A DNA stretch of 64,000 bases, taken from positions 8,608,616-8,672,615 of the forward strand of contig NC_061774.1 in assembly GCF_022458985.1 (NCBI RefSeq), given 5' to 3'. Below, in pieces: positions 38,017-60,965 of the stretch (its first letter is position 1; every line of letters starts with the position of its first letter). A program made the position numbers and the translations under genes. The DNA comes from Mugil cephalus. Its lineage: Eukaryota > Chordata > Actinopteri > Mugiliformes > Mugilidae. Under the pieces are notes generated by a model that worked only from the letters and a program-made list of their open reading frames with translations, did no database searches and was not told where the DNA came from.

Positions 38017-38711
38017 CTGAAAGACAGTCAGGATCACAAGCAACTCATTACACCGCAGTCAAGATTCTTCTGCAGCATAACCCTATTATTAAACAATCTC
38101 ACTGGTCATTAGTAACAATTCAAATGCAGCTTTTGCCTTTATCACATTCCACCGTGTTACTCTAATTTAATATCACCAATATTGCTTTAAGCGTTAATGT
38201 TGAATGGTTCTGGTTGATTTGGAGATGATATTAACTTAACAATAAATGCAGCTCACGTGGTTCTGGGGTCAGCAAAGTGAACCACCGTTTTAATAAAGAC
38301 AGGTAATAATCGACCCTTTTTCATCATTCTGTGATGAACTGTAATCTGATTTGTATGCCACATATTCCAGTGAGGCATCTTCAATAGCAGTGAGTTACTT
38401 TGCTTAGAATTTGGAGGTGTGAAACTGCAGCAGTAGGAAATGTTCATTGCGTATGAGCATCTCAGAAACGAGCGGTTATCAATTTGGCAATCTGCATTTA
38501 TATCAGCTATCGGTTTAGAGATGACTACAGCACTTTTTCAAGGAAGTTTGTCACAGACACTTATTCATTATGTCTTTATACTGCAATGTTTTCAACAGTG
38601 GGTTACAAGCATCACTGAAAAGCTTTTTGACAGACATTATACAAACAAAGAAAATCTTCAGGTCAGTCTTTTATGTATACAATGAATAACAATTCTGTCT
38701 GCTGCACATAC

Positions 38712-38804
38712 CTACACTGGTACACTGTGGTTTAAGTGGTCCAACAGGTTGGGAACATAATTCAGCAACATTGCATGCGGAGTTTCCTTGGAGTGGTTTT
38801 CATC
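38712..38804 (-). CDS. Candidate last coding exon of an unrecognised gene
   Basis: It has a strong acceptor (tctcattgcag) and a strong donor (gtatgtg). One frame is fully open through the exon, reads HAMLLNYVPNLLDHLNH and VPV, and ends in TAG as its last codon (31 codons in 93 bp). A UTR exon with a poly(A) signal follows at 37895-38016. I do not recognise the protein. Further upstream minus-strand pieces with splice-like edges are 38900-38985 (GDLWKNTTVLTAKLETI), 39122-39229 (AFNICFANRALNNTFCY) and 39413-39549 ([16 protein letters not shown]). Phases do not all connect cleanly, so the model is incomplete and coding status is uncertain. Confidence 0.3.
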   Translation of the reverse strand, partial: DENHSKETPHAMLLNYVPNLLDHLNHSVPV

Positions 38805-39612
38805 CTGCAATGAGAACATAACATTAATATGTTGGTCTATTCTTAATTATGTATTGTTGTTAATATATCTGAAAATGACATTGTGGTCTTTGGTCCGACT
38901 GCAAATTTCCTTCAGAGATCGTTTCCAGTTTGGCAGTGAGGACGGTGGTGTTCTTCCAGAGGTCTCCATTGTTTGAATTGGCATGCTTGTGGAAAAGGTT
39001 TTGGTAATGAGCAAACGGTTTAGCTTAAAAATGGCTTTCAGATTTTTACCAAGAGGGCAAAAAAACTTACTAGATATTGTTACTTATCATGTGTAAACTG
39101 CACGGTTGCCAATCTTTTTACTGAGGTTGAATGATTGGTATAGCAAAAAGTATTGTTGAGGGCTCGGTTGGCAAAACAGATGTTAAAAGCTTTCATTGAT
39201 GAAAAAGGAAGAAACTTCTCAGGTTGCTGCTGCACTTTTGACAATTTAAGTTGTTTACAATAAGAAAAAAAGGCTCACTCAGCTGACGACCTTTTTTTTT
39301 TGTCCATCGAGGCAAAAGTTGTCTTGAATATCACCGTTTGAGTGGAGATTGCAATACAGGACAATGAGAAACTCATTTACAGAGGAGAAACAAAGAGGTT
39401 TGCTTTGCTTACCAGCTGTTGACTATCAGTCGAGTTGCATTTGGTTGTTGTTGTCTTTGGTTTTGTCGTTGCATGCCATCAAATGGCTCTAGGGTGATGG
39501 ATCCATTTCCAGGGAAACTACACTGGAACACTTTGACAGTAACATTTGCCTAACCTAACAGTAGTGTCCAGTTGGGAGCACATCTGTGATAAGAATGAAC
39601 TCATGTCACTCC

Positions 39613-39685
39613 AATATTTATATAGCACGAGGAAACTCCCTCTAAGCTTTACAGAGAACTTCGTAAGGAGAGAATGACGTCATAT
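39613..39685 (-). promoter_or_regulatory. Candidate promoter: CRE plus TATA box on the minus strand
   Basis: A perfect cAMP-response palindrome TGACGTCA lies at 39675-39682. A TATATAAATA box lies at 39615-39624 on the minus strand, and an ATG appears at about 39602. The layout suits a short inducible gene running leftwards, as proposed for the exons at 37.9-39.5 kb. It also overlaps the region just beyond the rbmx poly(A) signal. Confidence 0.35.
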
Positions 39686-39744
39686 AGCATTCACGTTATT
39701 TTCTGGGGTCTTGTTTAGAAAATCGATGAGCAGTGGTCGAGGTA

Positions 39745-40047
39745 CAACTAAAAGCTTTATTAGAGTAGGAAAGCCACACTTGGAGGGCATTGCAGATCCA
39801 ACAGCAATGAACGTACAAAATCTAACACTCACGTGGTAACTGTACTGCAACATGAGCAAGAGAAATACTAAAAAATAAAACAAAAAAACTTTACACATAA
39901 AAAACTGGGAAAGTCAAGATACACTTCAAAGCTAAGCTTCACAGATTTAGACATGGCTAGTAGGTTTTGGTGTTAGACTTCTTCCAAAACACCTGTTATG
40001 TGTGCACGGAGAACAGCATTTGCTTCAATGTGATTTCCAAGTCCAGT
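39745..40047 (-). other. rbmx: rbmx 3' UTR with poly(A) signal
   Basis: This runs from the rbmx stop to just past a minus-strand AATAAA at 39756-39761. No other feature is seen in it. Confidence 0.6.
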
Positions 40048-43201
<3,154 letters not shown>

Positions 43202-43290
43202 TTAACATTAAGAGAACGGAGCACAAAACAAGCAAATCTTGTTGCATTTTACCGTTCGTACTAACACATGTGTGTAATGACTAACGTTAC

Positions 43291-43660
43291 CTTGCTGCTG
43301 GCCAAGTCCTGGGCTGTTGAACGCGCAAAATGGCGATAAACGTGCCACCGGTTTTAGCTACACACTCGTATAACGTTAGCCAACAAGCACCGCTACTGCA
43401 AACAAAAGACTACGTTCAAACCCGCTACTTTTCGACCATAACACAATAATGCAACGGTTTAAATTGTAGCGAGCATGCAAGCACGCAGTCAGCTGCCTCC
43501 AAATTGTAGTACGCCGCGGGTTAGCAAGTTGTACGATGACGGTGAACAACGGCTCTCCCCGTTCCTGCGCGCCCTTCTTCTTCTTCCCCTCCGCTTCCGG
43601 CAACCAGACGCCACCACGGAGACGGCTGCCCTCTACAGTCCACAACGCGAACCGACATTT
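43291..43660 (-). promoter_or_regulatory. rbmx: rbmx non-coding exon 1 and promoter region
   Basis: A minus-strand donor (gtaacg, plus positions 43285-43290) ends an untranslated exon starting at 43291 and running to higher coordinates. The stretch is rich in CG relative to its surroundings. It contains an ETS-type GCCGGAAGC (minus strand, about 43594-43602) and an AAAATGGCG element (plus strand, about 43329). It looks like a TATA-less housekeeping promoter. The start site is not determined. Confidence 0.5.
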
Positions 43661-46479
43661 TCACTATGAAATAAATTAACACATGTTTGAAGCGCCAATT
43701 TCTTATCTTTCCAGCCATTTTGCAAAAAAAAAAAAAAAAAAAAAGAAAAGGCCTCTGTAGGACACACCCAAAGTAAACTGTTAACTGAATGATTTTCATT
43801 CATTGGAGTCCACGCATGACCTTGGTCTGTTTTGAAAGCAAAGACTGAAGTTTCTGTCACAAAAGTCAGTATCGCTCTAATTGGTTTTATTCTCCAATAA
43901 TCAAAGTTGGCACACAGTTAAAAAAAAAAAGAAGTTGTTGGGTTTGCCAGAATGTTTTTGTTGTGGAAAAAAAAAGTTTTGTTTGTGTTGTATGTTGTGA
44001 TGGTTGAATCCTGCAATGGCTTTTTTTCATTGAAATTAGAAGAAAATTACTCCGGTGCATCCAGGGGTAGGGATGATTTTCTTCTTATTATTATAATTGT
44101 CATTATCATTATTACAAAATCATTAAGCTGACATTGCTAAATACTCATTCGTCTTTATTCATTTGATTTTATAGTTATTATTATTGCCCTTGACTATCTG
44201 ATAACTACTATTATTATCATCAAGCACACACACACACGATCATAAATATTGTTATTCCCTCTCTTTTTATTGTTTGTTTTGTTTTGTCTTCGTTTTGTTT
44301 TGTCTGTCCATGTCGCAGCACTGTCACTGTAATGTCATTGTCACAGTATTGTCATTGTCACTGTCCCATTGCACAATTTTTTTTAATTTTTTTTTAAATG
44401 AAGAAAATTACCTACTGAATACAGAATTTACTCAAACACAACTCATGTACAGAGCTCTGACTCATTCGGAAAGCTGCTGCTGTCCAATATACAAACCAGT
44501 GGAATCTTAAAGGACTAAAGAAAGCATTTTAAAGACCATTCAGCACCCAAATCACCAGGACAGGCTGTGTTACAGTTGTATAGAGATATCTATCTGATTG
44601 GCTTACCCTGGCTTCACTCAGCTATGTGCTCTCTCTAGTAACTGATTCATAAATTCACTTACAGTCCTACAGACCTGCCCAAGGAAAAAGGCAGTTTTTG
44701 CACAGCCTTATGCATTCCCATTCTACGTGGAGGGGGTGTTATTAACATCATCAATACTGTTCAAAGTGTCCAAGGATGTGGAAAATATCTGTTTTGATGA
44801 TTTGGCTCTGGGCTTAGGATGTGTTAATCAACATAAAGCCACATGCATGCACACACTCAACTGGTGTCTAGTCACTTTCAGTCACTTAGTCACTTTTCCT
44901 GGAATTTACACAACATTCTGTTACTTAATAAATAATATTCTATACATAATTTGTATATCCCCAACTCTTTCACAACCAGGTATGATCTGCACACCCCACT
45001 TGCTATTAAAGTCAAACTGGTTATAAATTATTCATATATTTTGTGTAATTTTTAAAGTAAATCTCTTGTATGTGTGAGCATACATGGCAATAATTGTGAA
45101 TCTGATCATTCTGATGATAGTCCACTAAGACTATACACGAAAGCATCAACTATCAATATGATTTATTAACCATTTAATGCTGTCTTTCTTCAGTCTTTTT
45201 CTTTAAGTTGTGACTAATTTGTATGTTGTTTGAATCTGCTTGACAGATGTGAATATTTTGTTTTAGACATTTTAGACATATTTAGACATTGTATGCATGA
45301 AAGAAATAGGGTTTAGAAAAGCTACCGAATGAGAGAGCAAACTACAGCTCATGACTTTCTTCCTCTTCCCTAATTATTTATTTAAAATAGGTTAGTGATA
45401 ACACATTAAATGGTACGTGGTACCCACAAATATTTTTCATTCAACATTTGTGGTGGGTGCTGGTCACAGTAGGGCTTATACTGACTAACATATTGCCTGC
45501 ATTTAGGCATTCAGCGGTCATTATATTTTGCTGGTTGGTCAATTGTTTGACATGCCAACATAACTTTTTAGTTTATTCTACAACAGTTTCCATTCAACTG
45601 TTGTGAGGTATAAGTAAGATGAGACTTATTTCTAATGCAGCAAGACATCACTTAATAAATTAATCATATTTGCAACAACACAAAACAGTATATAACAGTG
45701 AACCTAGAGGGAGAACTAGATGTCACATTTCATATTTGTATGTGATTAAAACAGAAGGCCTCCAATGAACATTGTTCTGTTATGCAATCTAGCTTACTTA
45801 ATATTGTTCCACACTATTGTTTGTGTTGAGGATTTTTCATTTGTGGTTTCTAATACTTGTGGATTTTTGCTTTGTGCTTTGCATTTCTTGCTTCAACGAA
45901 AACTGTGTGTTGCACACGTGTACCAGTCACAGTACCCCTTCCGGTTTTTCCAGTCTAGTGGGACCTCATTTGCATGCTCTAAATTAACCATTATGGGAAT
46001 AAGATATTTGACTGTCGTTAGCACGCATTTATTTCTTTCACTTCTCTTACATATGTTCGCTCATATAGACCACTTCTTATATCACTTATATTTTTGTACC
46101 ACCGACGTGTCATTTCTTATCTTAATCTAATCCATGTCAAAACGCTCGTTCCTAACTTGTTTCCAGTGTAGCGAGTTACTGATCTTGAGAGGGAAACAAG
46201 GATGTTGATGGAGGCTTTCGATACGCAACGTCACTCTTTACTTCCACGGTGTCACTAAAATGTGGCTACCAATTTTTATACCTTTCAAAATAAAACTACT
46301 TTAATGGGCGTGTGCGGATTTAAGAAGCAATTGTCATTTATTCTCATATTAACAATACGTTTTCGTGAATTTTAATACATTAAAATCGACCGATGACATT
46401 TTCATACGCGTTAAAAAGCACGAAGTCTGCACATTAATCGGATTATTTTTAGTACATATTTATTTCGAAGATGATGTTG
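43661..46479. other. Intergenic region between rbmx and tm9sf2-like
   Basis: AT-rich sequence with no supported gene. It contains a poly-A run (43724-43745), a short CA run at 44226-44238, and a local imperfect repeat of 'gtcattgtcac' units (44320-44370). A 121-codon hydrophobic open frame at 45765-46130 has no recognisable domain and is treated as chance. Confidence 0.5.
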
Positions 46480-46710
46480 CGTGACTTCCGGTACTAATCT
46501 TGTGACTTCCGCATAGCTTGACAGGTTGGACGTCACCGACTTGCTGGTTGCTCCGAAGAAGAAGGTCCACTCGGGTCCACTGCTCCCTCACTGCACCTAC
46601 TGTCTGAGACCTAACAATTAGCTCGTCGTAGTCAGCTTGCTAACATCACCCTCCTTGTAAAATAAGGAACCAGATCCTTTGTTGTAGTTTATCAGATATT
46701 CGAAGATAAA
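46480..46710 (+). promoter_or_regulatory. Likely tm9sf2-like promoter / 5' UTR
   Basis: This lies directly upstream of the first ATG (46711). Two copies of TGACTTCCG (about 46482 and 46503) resemble ETS sites typical of housekeeping promoters. There is no TATA box in the expected place. Confidence 0.4.
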
Positions 46711-54455
<7,745 letters not shown>

Positions 54456-55400
54456 ATGACTTGGGGAAAGACTAACTTCCTGGCTTTCACAGCGCTGGCC
54501 TCCTCAGTGCTGGACGTGTGATTTAATGGTCTTTTTGGATCTGAACTGAAACCATCATTGATCATAAGAAAAACCTGAAGAGCAGAGCCCCGTCCTCTTG
54601 TGCTTTAAACCTCTGTTGCTATTTACTTTTCTTTTTAAATATACATAATTTGGTGTTCACTGTTGACCAGTAATATCTTGAAAGGCGCCGTAAAAATCAG
54701 CGTGGGTGCCAATGGTCTAGTTGTCATAGTGAGCAGTTTGTTTGTTGGAATGTTTTTACTTTAATTTTCTAAAGAAGGTAAAATGCCCTGTATTTTGCTT
54801 TTCTATTCCCTTCTGGCTAAATGTTTTGTTTTTCATTACTGTACTGTAATAATAAAAAAAATGTGTGTACATATACTGTATAGAGAGAAGGAGAGAGATT
54901 GAGAGAGTACTACTTTAAGATTATCACCATGGGAGTTTTTCTTTCTCTTTTTGTTTTTAAGGTAAAATGGGTCTATAATCCCTTAAATATCAGCCTGTAT
55001 TGTAGTTCAGAAATTATATAAAAACCGACATTGCTATGATACATGTCCATTTTCTTGAATTTGACGGCTACATTTCAGTTTGCTTAGAATCAAAGCGTAC
55101 CCGTAGTTGAGAAGCACATTTGTACCATAGATATGTATGTTAGAGCTACAGCTTATTTCACATTAACAGTGATCTCTCGAAGACACGCCTGATTTGTTTG
55201 GCCACGGGATAGGTTCTCACCTAGCTAATCATAACGCACTCCATGAATTTACTGAGTACATATACACTATTAAAATCCACTCTTTTAGACTTTAATAAGT
55301 GATTTGCCGAATTGTTAAATACATAAAGTACTGCTGCCTTTTGCTTTGAGCAGTGCGGAGTCATCACCCAAGGTGATAACATTTTTATGAATAAATGGGA
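54456..55400 (+). other. tm9sf2-like 3' UTR
   Basis: This follows the stop codon. AATAAA hexamers occur at about 54850-54855 and 55389-55394, either of which could end the message. It is otherwise AT-rich with no coding signal. Confidence 0.5.
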
Positions 55401-55788
55401 TTAATTCAAAAGGCCACGTTTTTGTCTTTCAGCAGCTCAAATCCATGTGTTACCAACAATCAACCATGTTGCTTTGTATTTGTTTGTGGACATAAGTCCA
55501 GGGCCATGCAGTAATTAGAAGAATCCTGATCTATTGAGTGACTGAATTCAGACAAATTCAGTGTAATATGGTATCCTCAGCCCCATCTTACCGTCTCTCC
55601 TCAGGTACAGACTCATTTTGTCTCGGTGTATATGCGCTCACTGGCCACCTCATCGGGTACACCTGCACAATGGGTCATTGACACAAATACCTATTCAGCC
55701 AATCACGTGGCATCAATTCATTTAGACACGTAAACGATCTGCTGAGGTTCAAACTGATGTTCAGAATGGAGAATAAAGGTAATATGCA

Positions 55789-56130
55789 CCAATCAGGCAT
55801 AACATTATGACCACCTTCCTAATATTGTGTAGGTCTCCCTTGTGCCTCCAGAACAGTTGTGATTCATCAGAGAATGGACATGGGTTTTCTGAGTCTGTCC
55901 TGTGGTGTCTGGAAAATGTTGTTAGCGGGGGTCTTTGGTCCTATGGGTTGAAGGGAGGGGCCGCGTCCCATCATCCCACAGCAGAGTTGTATTTAGGTTT
56001 AGCTGTTCCTAAATCGTTTTTGTGTGTGTGTGTCTGTGTCAGGCTGCATCCTGCTGGGGATGGCTGCTGCCGTCAAGGAGTGTCATTGCTATTGGGGGAG
56101 AATGTTTTTTCTCTGATTGAAGATGCCTTG
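55789..56130 (+). mobile_element. Inverted-repeat element family A copy
   Basis: It begins caccAATCAGGCATAACATTATGACC and continues 'accttcctaatattgtgtag', the same start as the copies at 28908 and 61499. It contains the internal 'gggtctttggtcctatgggt' block shared with 29020-29045. There is no transposase. Confidence 0.65.
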
Positions 56131-58669
56131 TGGAAGTCACCTGAAAACATGAAACTGAAGCCATAATTCACAAAAGCTCCCAAATTTGGAAAATGTATTG
56201 GAAAAACATTGCCTGGTCTGATGAGTCTTGATTTCTGCTGCAGCATTTGGATGGTAGGTATAAACGCCATGGAAAGCATGCAGCTATTTTTCCTAATATC
56301 AGTGGTTCACGGCGGAGATGGAGGCATCCATCATCTTCTTAGCACACTTTGGGCCCCGTACTACCAATTCAGTCCTTTTTAAATACCACAGGCTATCTAA
56401 GTATTGTTGCTGATGATATCCATCCCATTAATACGTCAGTGTAACCATCTTCTGGTGGCTACTCCCAGCAGGGTAACGGACCATTTCACAAAACTAAAAT
56501 AATCTGAAACTGTTTTCTTAAACATGACCTCCACAAATAACTAACAGAGCAGCTTTGAGATGTGGTGGAACGGGAGACCTGCATCATGGATGTGCAGCCA
56601 ACAAATCTACAGTAACTGGATAAAGGTACATGGAACAATATGGACCAAACTTTCTACAGTGCATTTTCCAGCACTCTGCTGATTATACATATACTATGTG
56701 TGTGTGTGGAACGTAAGCATCACTGTAAAGGTTTCAGCAAATATTCATAAATTTCTTGCCACAAAAAAACATTTCTATACAGGCTTAAAAACTAAACTAT
56801 GTATGAGTCCTATCCAGGGGCTCAAATGCACCTATCTGTTTGTTCAAACTCCAAGATCGTGCTGGTATTTTAGGCCAGGAAAAACACTCTGGCTAGCTCA
56901 CACCTGTGTGGTATGCAAAAAAAAGTTACACTTGTGCACATTACATTACCAGTCATTTACTTTATTAAACAACAGACATTGTTTGATGTTGAAACTATAT
57001 GAAACCAGAAATAATACAAAATCACAATAGAAGTCACAAAAATAAAGACATTATTTTCTCTTATTTTCTGTTATACTGCAATACACACTGTCCTTTACAG
57101 CTTCTCTGACAAACATAGCATTGTGATTGTCGACTATAATACTGTGGATTGGATTACACTTCAACAGAGACCTGTTAAATACACCAAGGCTCAAATCTAA
57201 GGCAGGCCTGCCATTGTTTCCGAGAAAACTATCACAGTCTAATAATAATAATGACACGTAGAAGAACACATCAGAAGCACCCTGGTTCATTCTGCAAAAC
57301 ATCTTTTCTCTTTGCCAAAAGCTATAAAAACCTGACAAAACAGAGACTAGACACGCCTTTTTTTTTTCTTTTTTTTTAAACGATACGCAAAACGTTTGCA
57401 CCCACAACATGATCTGAACTCGCAGCATTTTCTTTCTCTGAGTCATGGCGAGCGTTCAGCACTTACATAAATATGCATCTTCTCCGTGGCTTTGAGCAGA
57501 CGGGGTTCTCCACTGAAAATACTGTATCGGGAGGTATCATCACAAACCTACAATTGTTCCGTGGAATATGAAAAGTCTCTCACATAAGATCTCTGCAGCA
57601 TGCAACCTACATAACTAGTGGAAACAATCCACCGGAGCTATATTTTACCTTCCTGCTCTGTACGCAATGTTTTTCAAAAAAAAAAAGAAAAAAACAAATA
57701 TTTCCTTACAGAGGCAGCAAATAATCCAAATATACAGTGGCACGCTTAAGTATGAGGCTTAAGTTCAGTTAAGTTATAACTAAAGTAAACAAAGAACTAA
57801 AATAAACACGTACAGGTATTTGTGGCCACACAAATCAGAGAAAGGGAGTCGCTTGTGTGTTGTATCACTGACAGGCACAATGAACCACTTTTCTACTTAC
57901 TTATTCAAAAGGCGCTTTAAGACTAAGAGTTACTGCGACAGGGACGTAAACACACCTCAAGTTGCTTATTCAATAGGATTCAAGAACAGAAATGAGCACT
58001 ACGCATGTTTCTAGAAGCAATACCCTGAGTTCATATATTACAAACAAAGCTTGCCTTGCACACAAGGGCAGAACATCCTGCATCTTCAGCAGGGTCAGAC
58101 ACGCACGACGAGTTTAAAGGAGATTGTGCAGGTGCAGCGGATTAATACCTTATCAGAGACATCAGTGGCCCACGATGAGAGCAAAGTGGTCAGAACACCA
58201 AATCGATCTTGACACAGCAAGTCCAGGTTTAGATTGATAAACTGAATTTTGATTCATTCAAATGCCCATTCTAAATAACAGTAGTCAGGAAAATAGTGCA
58301 TACATTGAAAATACTAATATATGGTTTGTTCAAACACAACTCTATAACAGCTGCATACTGTCAGACACGTGTGACCCATGTGGCAACTTGTAAAAACTGC
58401 ATTTACACATAAAAGACCACATGTATAACATATGTATGTGTTCCTCTCCCACAGCCGGATCCATGATACATTCACAATGCAACAGTAACTGTACCACTTT
58501 TTTTTTTCCAAAGACATATTTGTCTCCACATGAATCATTTAACCAGGTTTGTGGCAAATCAAAGACCCTCATGTTTTGATCTCTGTTCCTAACACAAGCA
58601 CAGAATTATCCTGCACGGCCTTCACTTCAAGTGAGAATAAATGGTCTGACATCGAATGCTTGAGGCGGT
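56131..58669 (-). other. Intergenic sequence / probable gpr101 3' UTR
   Basis: There are no supported exons. If the gpr101 message extends this way, a minus-strand AATAAA at about 56962-56967 is a candidate end. It contains several poly-A/T runs (57359-57378, 57678-57698). Confidence 0.35.
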
Positions 58670-60085
58670 TCATGTGCCTTGCTTGCTGTGGACTGTGAGC
58701 TCCCTCTCAGAGCTGACACTGGTAGAGGTGGTCTCTTTGCGACTGTCCCTTGACTTCCTGTCAAACGTAGGAGATGAGGACGTTGTGCACTCTTCCCAAG
58801 TCTGCAGGGGGAAGACTCGAGCAGCCAGGCTGGGCAGGTGAGGGTGAGCGCCTGAGCGTCCCTCTGTTGTAGTGAAGCAGCTCTCCACAGCAGAGCTCTG
58901 GTTGGGACGGCCCTGCTTGCAGAACAGCCCACAAAGCAAAGCCAGGAATTCTTTCCTCACGCTACGGTGCATGTAGCCATAAATGTAAGGATGTAGACAG
59001 CACTGTAAAAAGAAAAGCACGAGGGCGAGGGAGGATAACCACGGGGGTACAGCTGCTCTGGTGCTCATAGATACAGTGTTCAGAATGCTGTATGGACCCA
59101 TGCTAAAGATATATGATGCCATGATCACAAAAACTACACGGGCTGCCTTGCAATGGTAGTGGAAACGTCTGTGTCTAGCTCGAACAGGGTATCGTCTGGC
59201 TGAGTAAGGGGCCTCAGGTGAACTGGCTTGCTGGGGCAAAGCCTGGGGCTGGGGCTGGGGTTGAGGTTGAGGCTGAGGCTGAGGCTGAGGCTGAGGCTGA
59301 GGCTGGGGCTGGGGCTGTCGTTGTGGACTGCTTGGCCCCTGGAAGTCCTGCGGGCAGGGCTGGCAGTAGGACTGTCTCTGTATGGGGTGCACAAGAGCGT
59401 TCTGCCTCCGGGCTGCTCTGAACACCATCCAGTAACATCCAAGCATGATGAGCACAGGCAGCCAGAACGAAAAGGTGGACACCACAGCAGAGTAAGAAAG
59501 GCTAGAGGACCACACCACTGAGCAGACATTGTGATGGCGGTCAAAGTCAATGGTCCCCCAGCCGAAAAGAGGAGGTGTGCTCTGCAGGAAGCTGAGCACC
59601 CAGGTGCAGATGATCAGGTTGGTGCCCAAGTGAGGTGTCATGCGGGTGGGATAGGATAGAGGATGGATGATGGCCAAGTAGCGATCCACAGAGACAACTA
59701 TAATGGTGTTAACTCCAGCGAACGCAAAAAGGTGCATTAGCACCACCAGAGCCTGGCACAGTCGAGCATCCAGGGGCCACACACCTGGCACGGTGGCTGC
59801 GATGGCGAAGGGCATGACTAATATGGTCTGCAGCAGGTCTGCCAAGAGGAGGTTGAGGACAAAGCGGTTGGCCACGTGAAGGAGCTGAGGCTTCCTCTGG
59901 AACACCAGCAGAACGACCACGTTTCCAAACAGGGACACACACACAATCAGAGATATAAGCACCATCTTGGCCACACTGTTGGCAGTGGAGAACCAGACCA
60001 GGTCCTGAGTGGAGCCAGTGAAAGCAAGCTCTGGAGGAACATCAGTGGAATTTGTGCCCACACCAGCCTCATGAGGATATGACAT
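58670..60085 (-). CDS. gpr101: G-protein-coupled receptor 101
   Basis: This is a single open exon of 471 residues. It is an orphan class A receptor; in mammals it couples to Gs in hypothalamus and pituitary, and duplication of the human gene causes X-linked acrogigantism. Visible landmarks: N-glycosylation site NST (11-13); TM1 GNVVVLL (54-60); RKPQLLHVANRF (64-75); TM2 LADLL with D83; C110 and C188 for the disulfide; DRY (134-136) followed by LAIIHPLSYPTRMT; W162; LQSTPPLFGWG (168-178); P210 in TM5; TM6 start HCKAARVVFVIM; TM7 HPYIYGYMH (365-373) in place of NPxxY. These match human GPR101 closely. The third loop is much shorter than the human one and carries a Pro-Gln repeat (about 257-281). 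Identity is also supported by its position next to rbmx. Confidence 0.93.
   Translation of the reverse strand: MSYPHEAGVGTNSTDVPPELAFTGSTQDLVWFSTANSVAKMVLISLIVCVSLFGNVVVLLVFQRKPQLLHVANRFVLNLLLADLLQTILVMPFAIAATVPGVWPLDARLCQALVVLMHLFAFAGVNTIIVVSVDRYLAIIHPLSYPTRMTPHLGTNLIICTWVLSFLQSTPPLFGWGTIDFDRHHNVCSVVWSSSLSYSAVVSTFSFWLPVLIMLGCYWMVFRAARRQNALVHPIQRQSYCQPCPQDFQGPSSPQRQPQPQPQPQPQPQPQPQPQPQPQPQALPQQASSPEAPYSARRYPVRARHRRFHYHCKAARVVFVIMASYIFSMGPYSILNTVSMSTRAAVPPWLSSLALVLFFLQCCLHPYIYGYMHRSVRKEFLALLCGLFCKQGRPNQSSAVESCFTTTEGRSGAHPHLPSLAARVFPLQTWEECTTSSSPTFDRKSRDSRKETTSTSVSSERELTVHSKQGT
59241..59320 (-). repeat. gpr101: Coding (CAG/CCT)-type repeat giving a Pro-Gln tract in gpr101
   Basis: An imperfect 6-bp repeat (gaggct / ggggct on the plus strand) encodes about 12 Gln-Pro units in the third cytoplasmic loop. 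The open frames on the opposite strand here are shadows of the repeat. Confidence 0.9.
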
Positions 60086-60640
60086 GGTTCATCTGACATC
60101 AAGCAGAGTGTTGACATAAAGTCAGATCTTGATCAGGAGAATCAGAGAAAAGAAAACCTGCTCAGGTCCAGTTTGCTTTTCAGGGAGTGTGTGCGAACAA
60201 CAAGCTGCTGTCTTGTTCCTTATTCGGTGGGTTTTTCATCGGGTGCAAAATTCAACATGCATCTGCTACCAAACGCATTTCATCTAACGTGACATAGCCA
60301 CAGCACGCGAAAACAGTCCGGGGTCATCCACGACTCGTTGGAGATGATGAACACTGATTCTCCGTCCATCGTGATCAGTGATTAATTCCTTCGCCTCCGG
60401 AGCAGGCCTTTTTCTTCTCGCAGCCCACATCTGCAGAATGAAAAAAGAAATAAATAAATAATCAAAGATGGAGTTAGGCGACAGTAAATGCCACCGTTCA
60501 CCGGCATCGACACAGAATGTCCAGACAGCGATCGCGGATTGCTAATCTATAATTGATGTATAATACCTTGAGATGATCAGTGATGCGATGTTTCGCTGGT
60601 GGATGCTCGCTCCCCCGCGCTCGCTTCTCGTCGTTTTGCT
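60086..60640 (-). promoter_or_regulatory. gpr101: gpr101 5' flank
   Basis: Sequence upstream of the ATG. A CG-enriched stretch lies at 60590-60740. A non-coding 5' exon is possible, but splice sites are not convincing. Confidence 0.3.
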
Positions 60641-60936
60641 CCTGTTTCAGCCTCAGCCCCAGTCGAAGGCAGCGAGCTTTCACGGCTCAGCTAACATACG
60701 CTGCGTGTCTTCACCCAGCGGGGGTCTCTCATCCAGACGAGCGTATCTCTCCGTTGCTGCTCTTTTCGGATTTCATGGCACATCAGACATTTATTATTTT
60801 ATCATCTTTCTAAATTCCTCCTCGGCAGTCTTAGGCTACTTACGGTCGACTCCTGTCTCAGAGGTGTCAAGACAGAACAAGGACACCTGCACAGAAACTC
60901 CCCCCCGCACCGCTGGAGCCTGTCACACTCCCCCCC

Positions 60937-60965
60937 TCCTTCCCTCCCTCCCTCCCTCCCTCCCA
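60937..60965. repeat. (CCCT)n microsatellite
   Basis: A short CCCT array upstream of gpr101. Confidence 0.85.

Noticed and set aside
45765-46130. A 121-codon hydrophobic open frame between rbmx and tm9sf2-like
   Set aside because: It is in AT-rich intergenic DNA with no promoter, splice or domain signal; the hydrophobicity follows from T-rich codons.
59134-59550. Other-frame and opposite-strand open frames across gpr101
   Set aside because: These are shadows of the gpr101 coding sequence and its 6-bp repeat.
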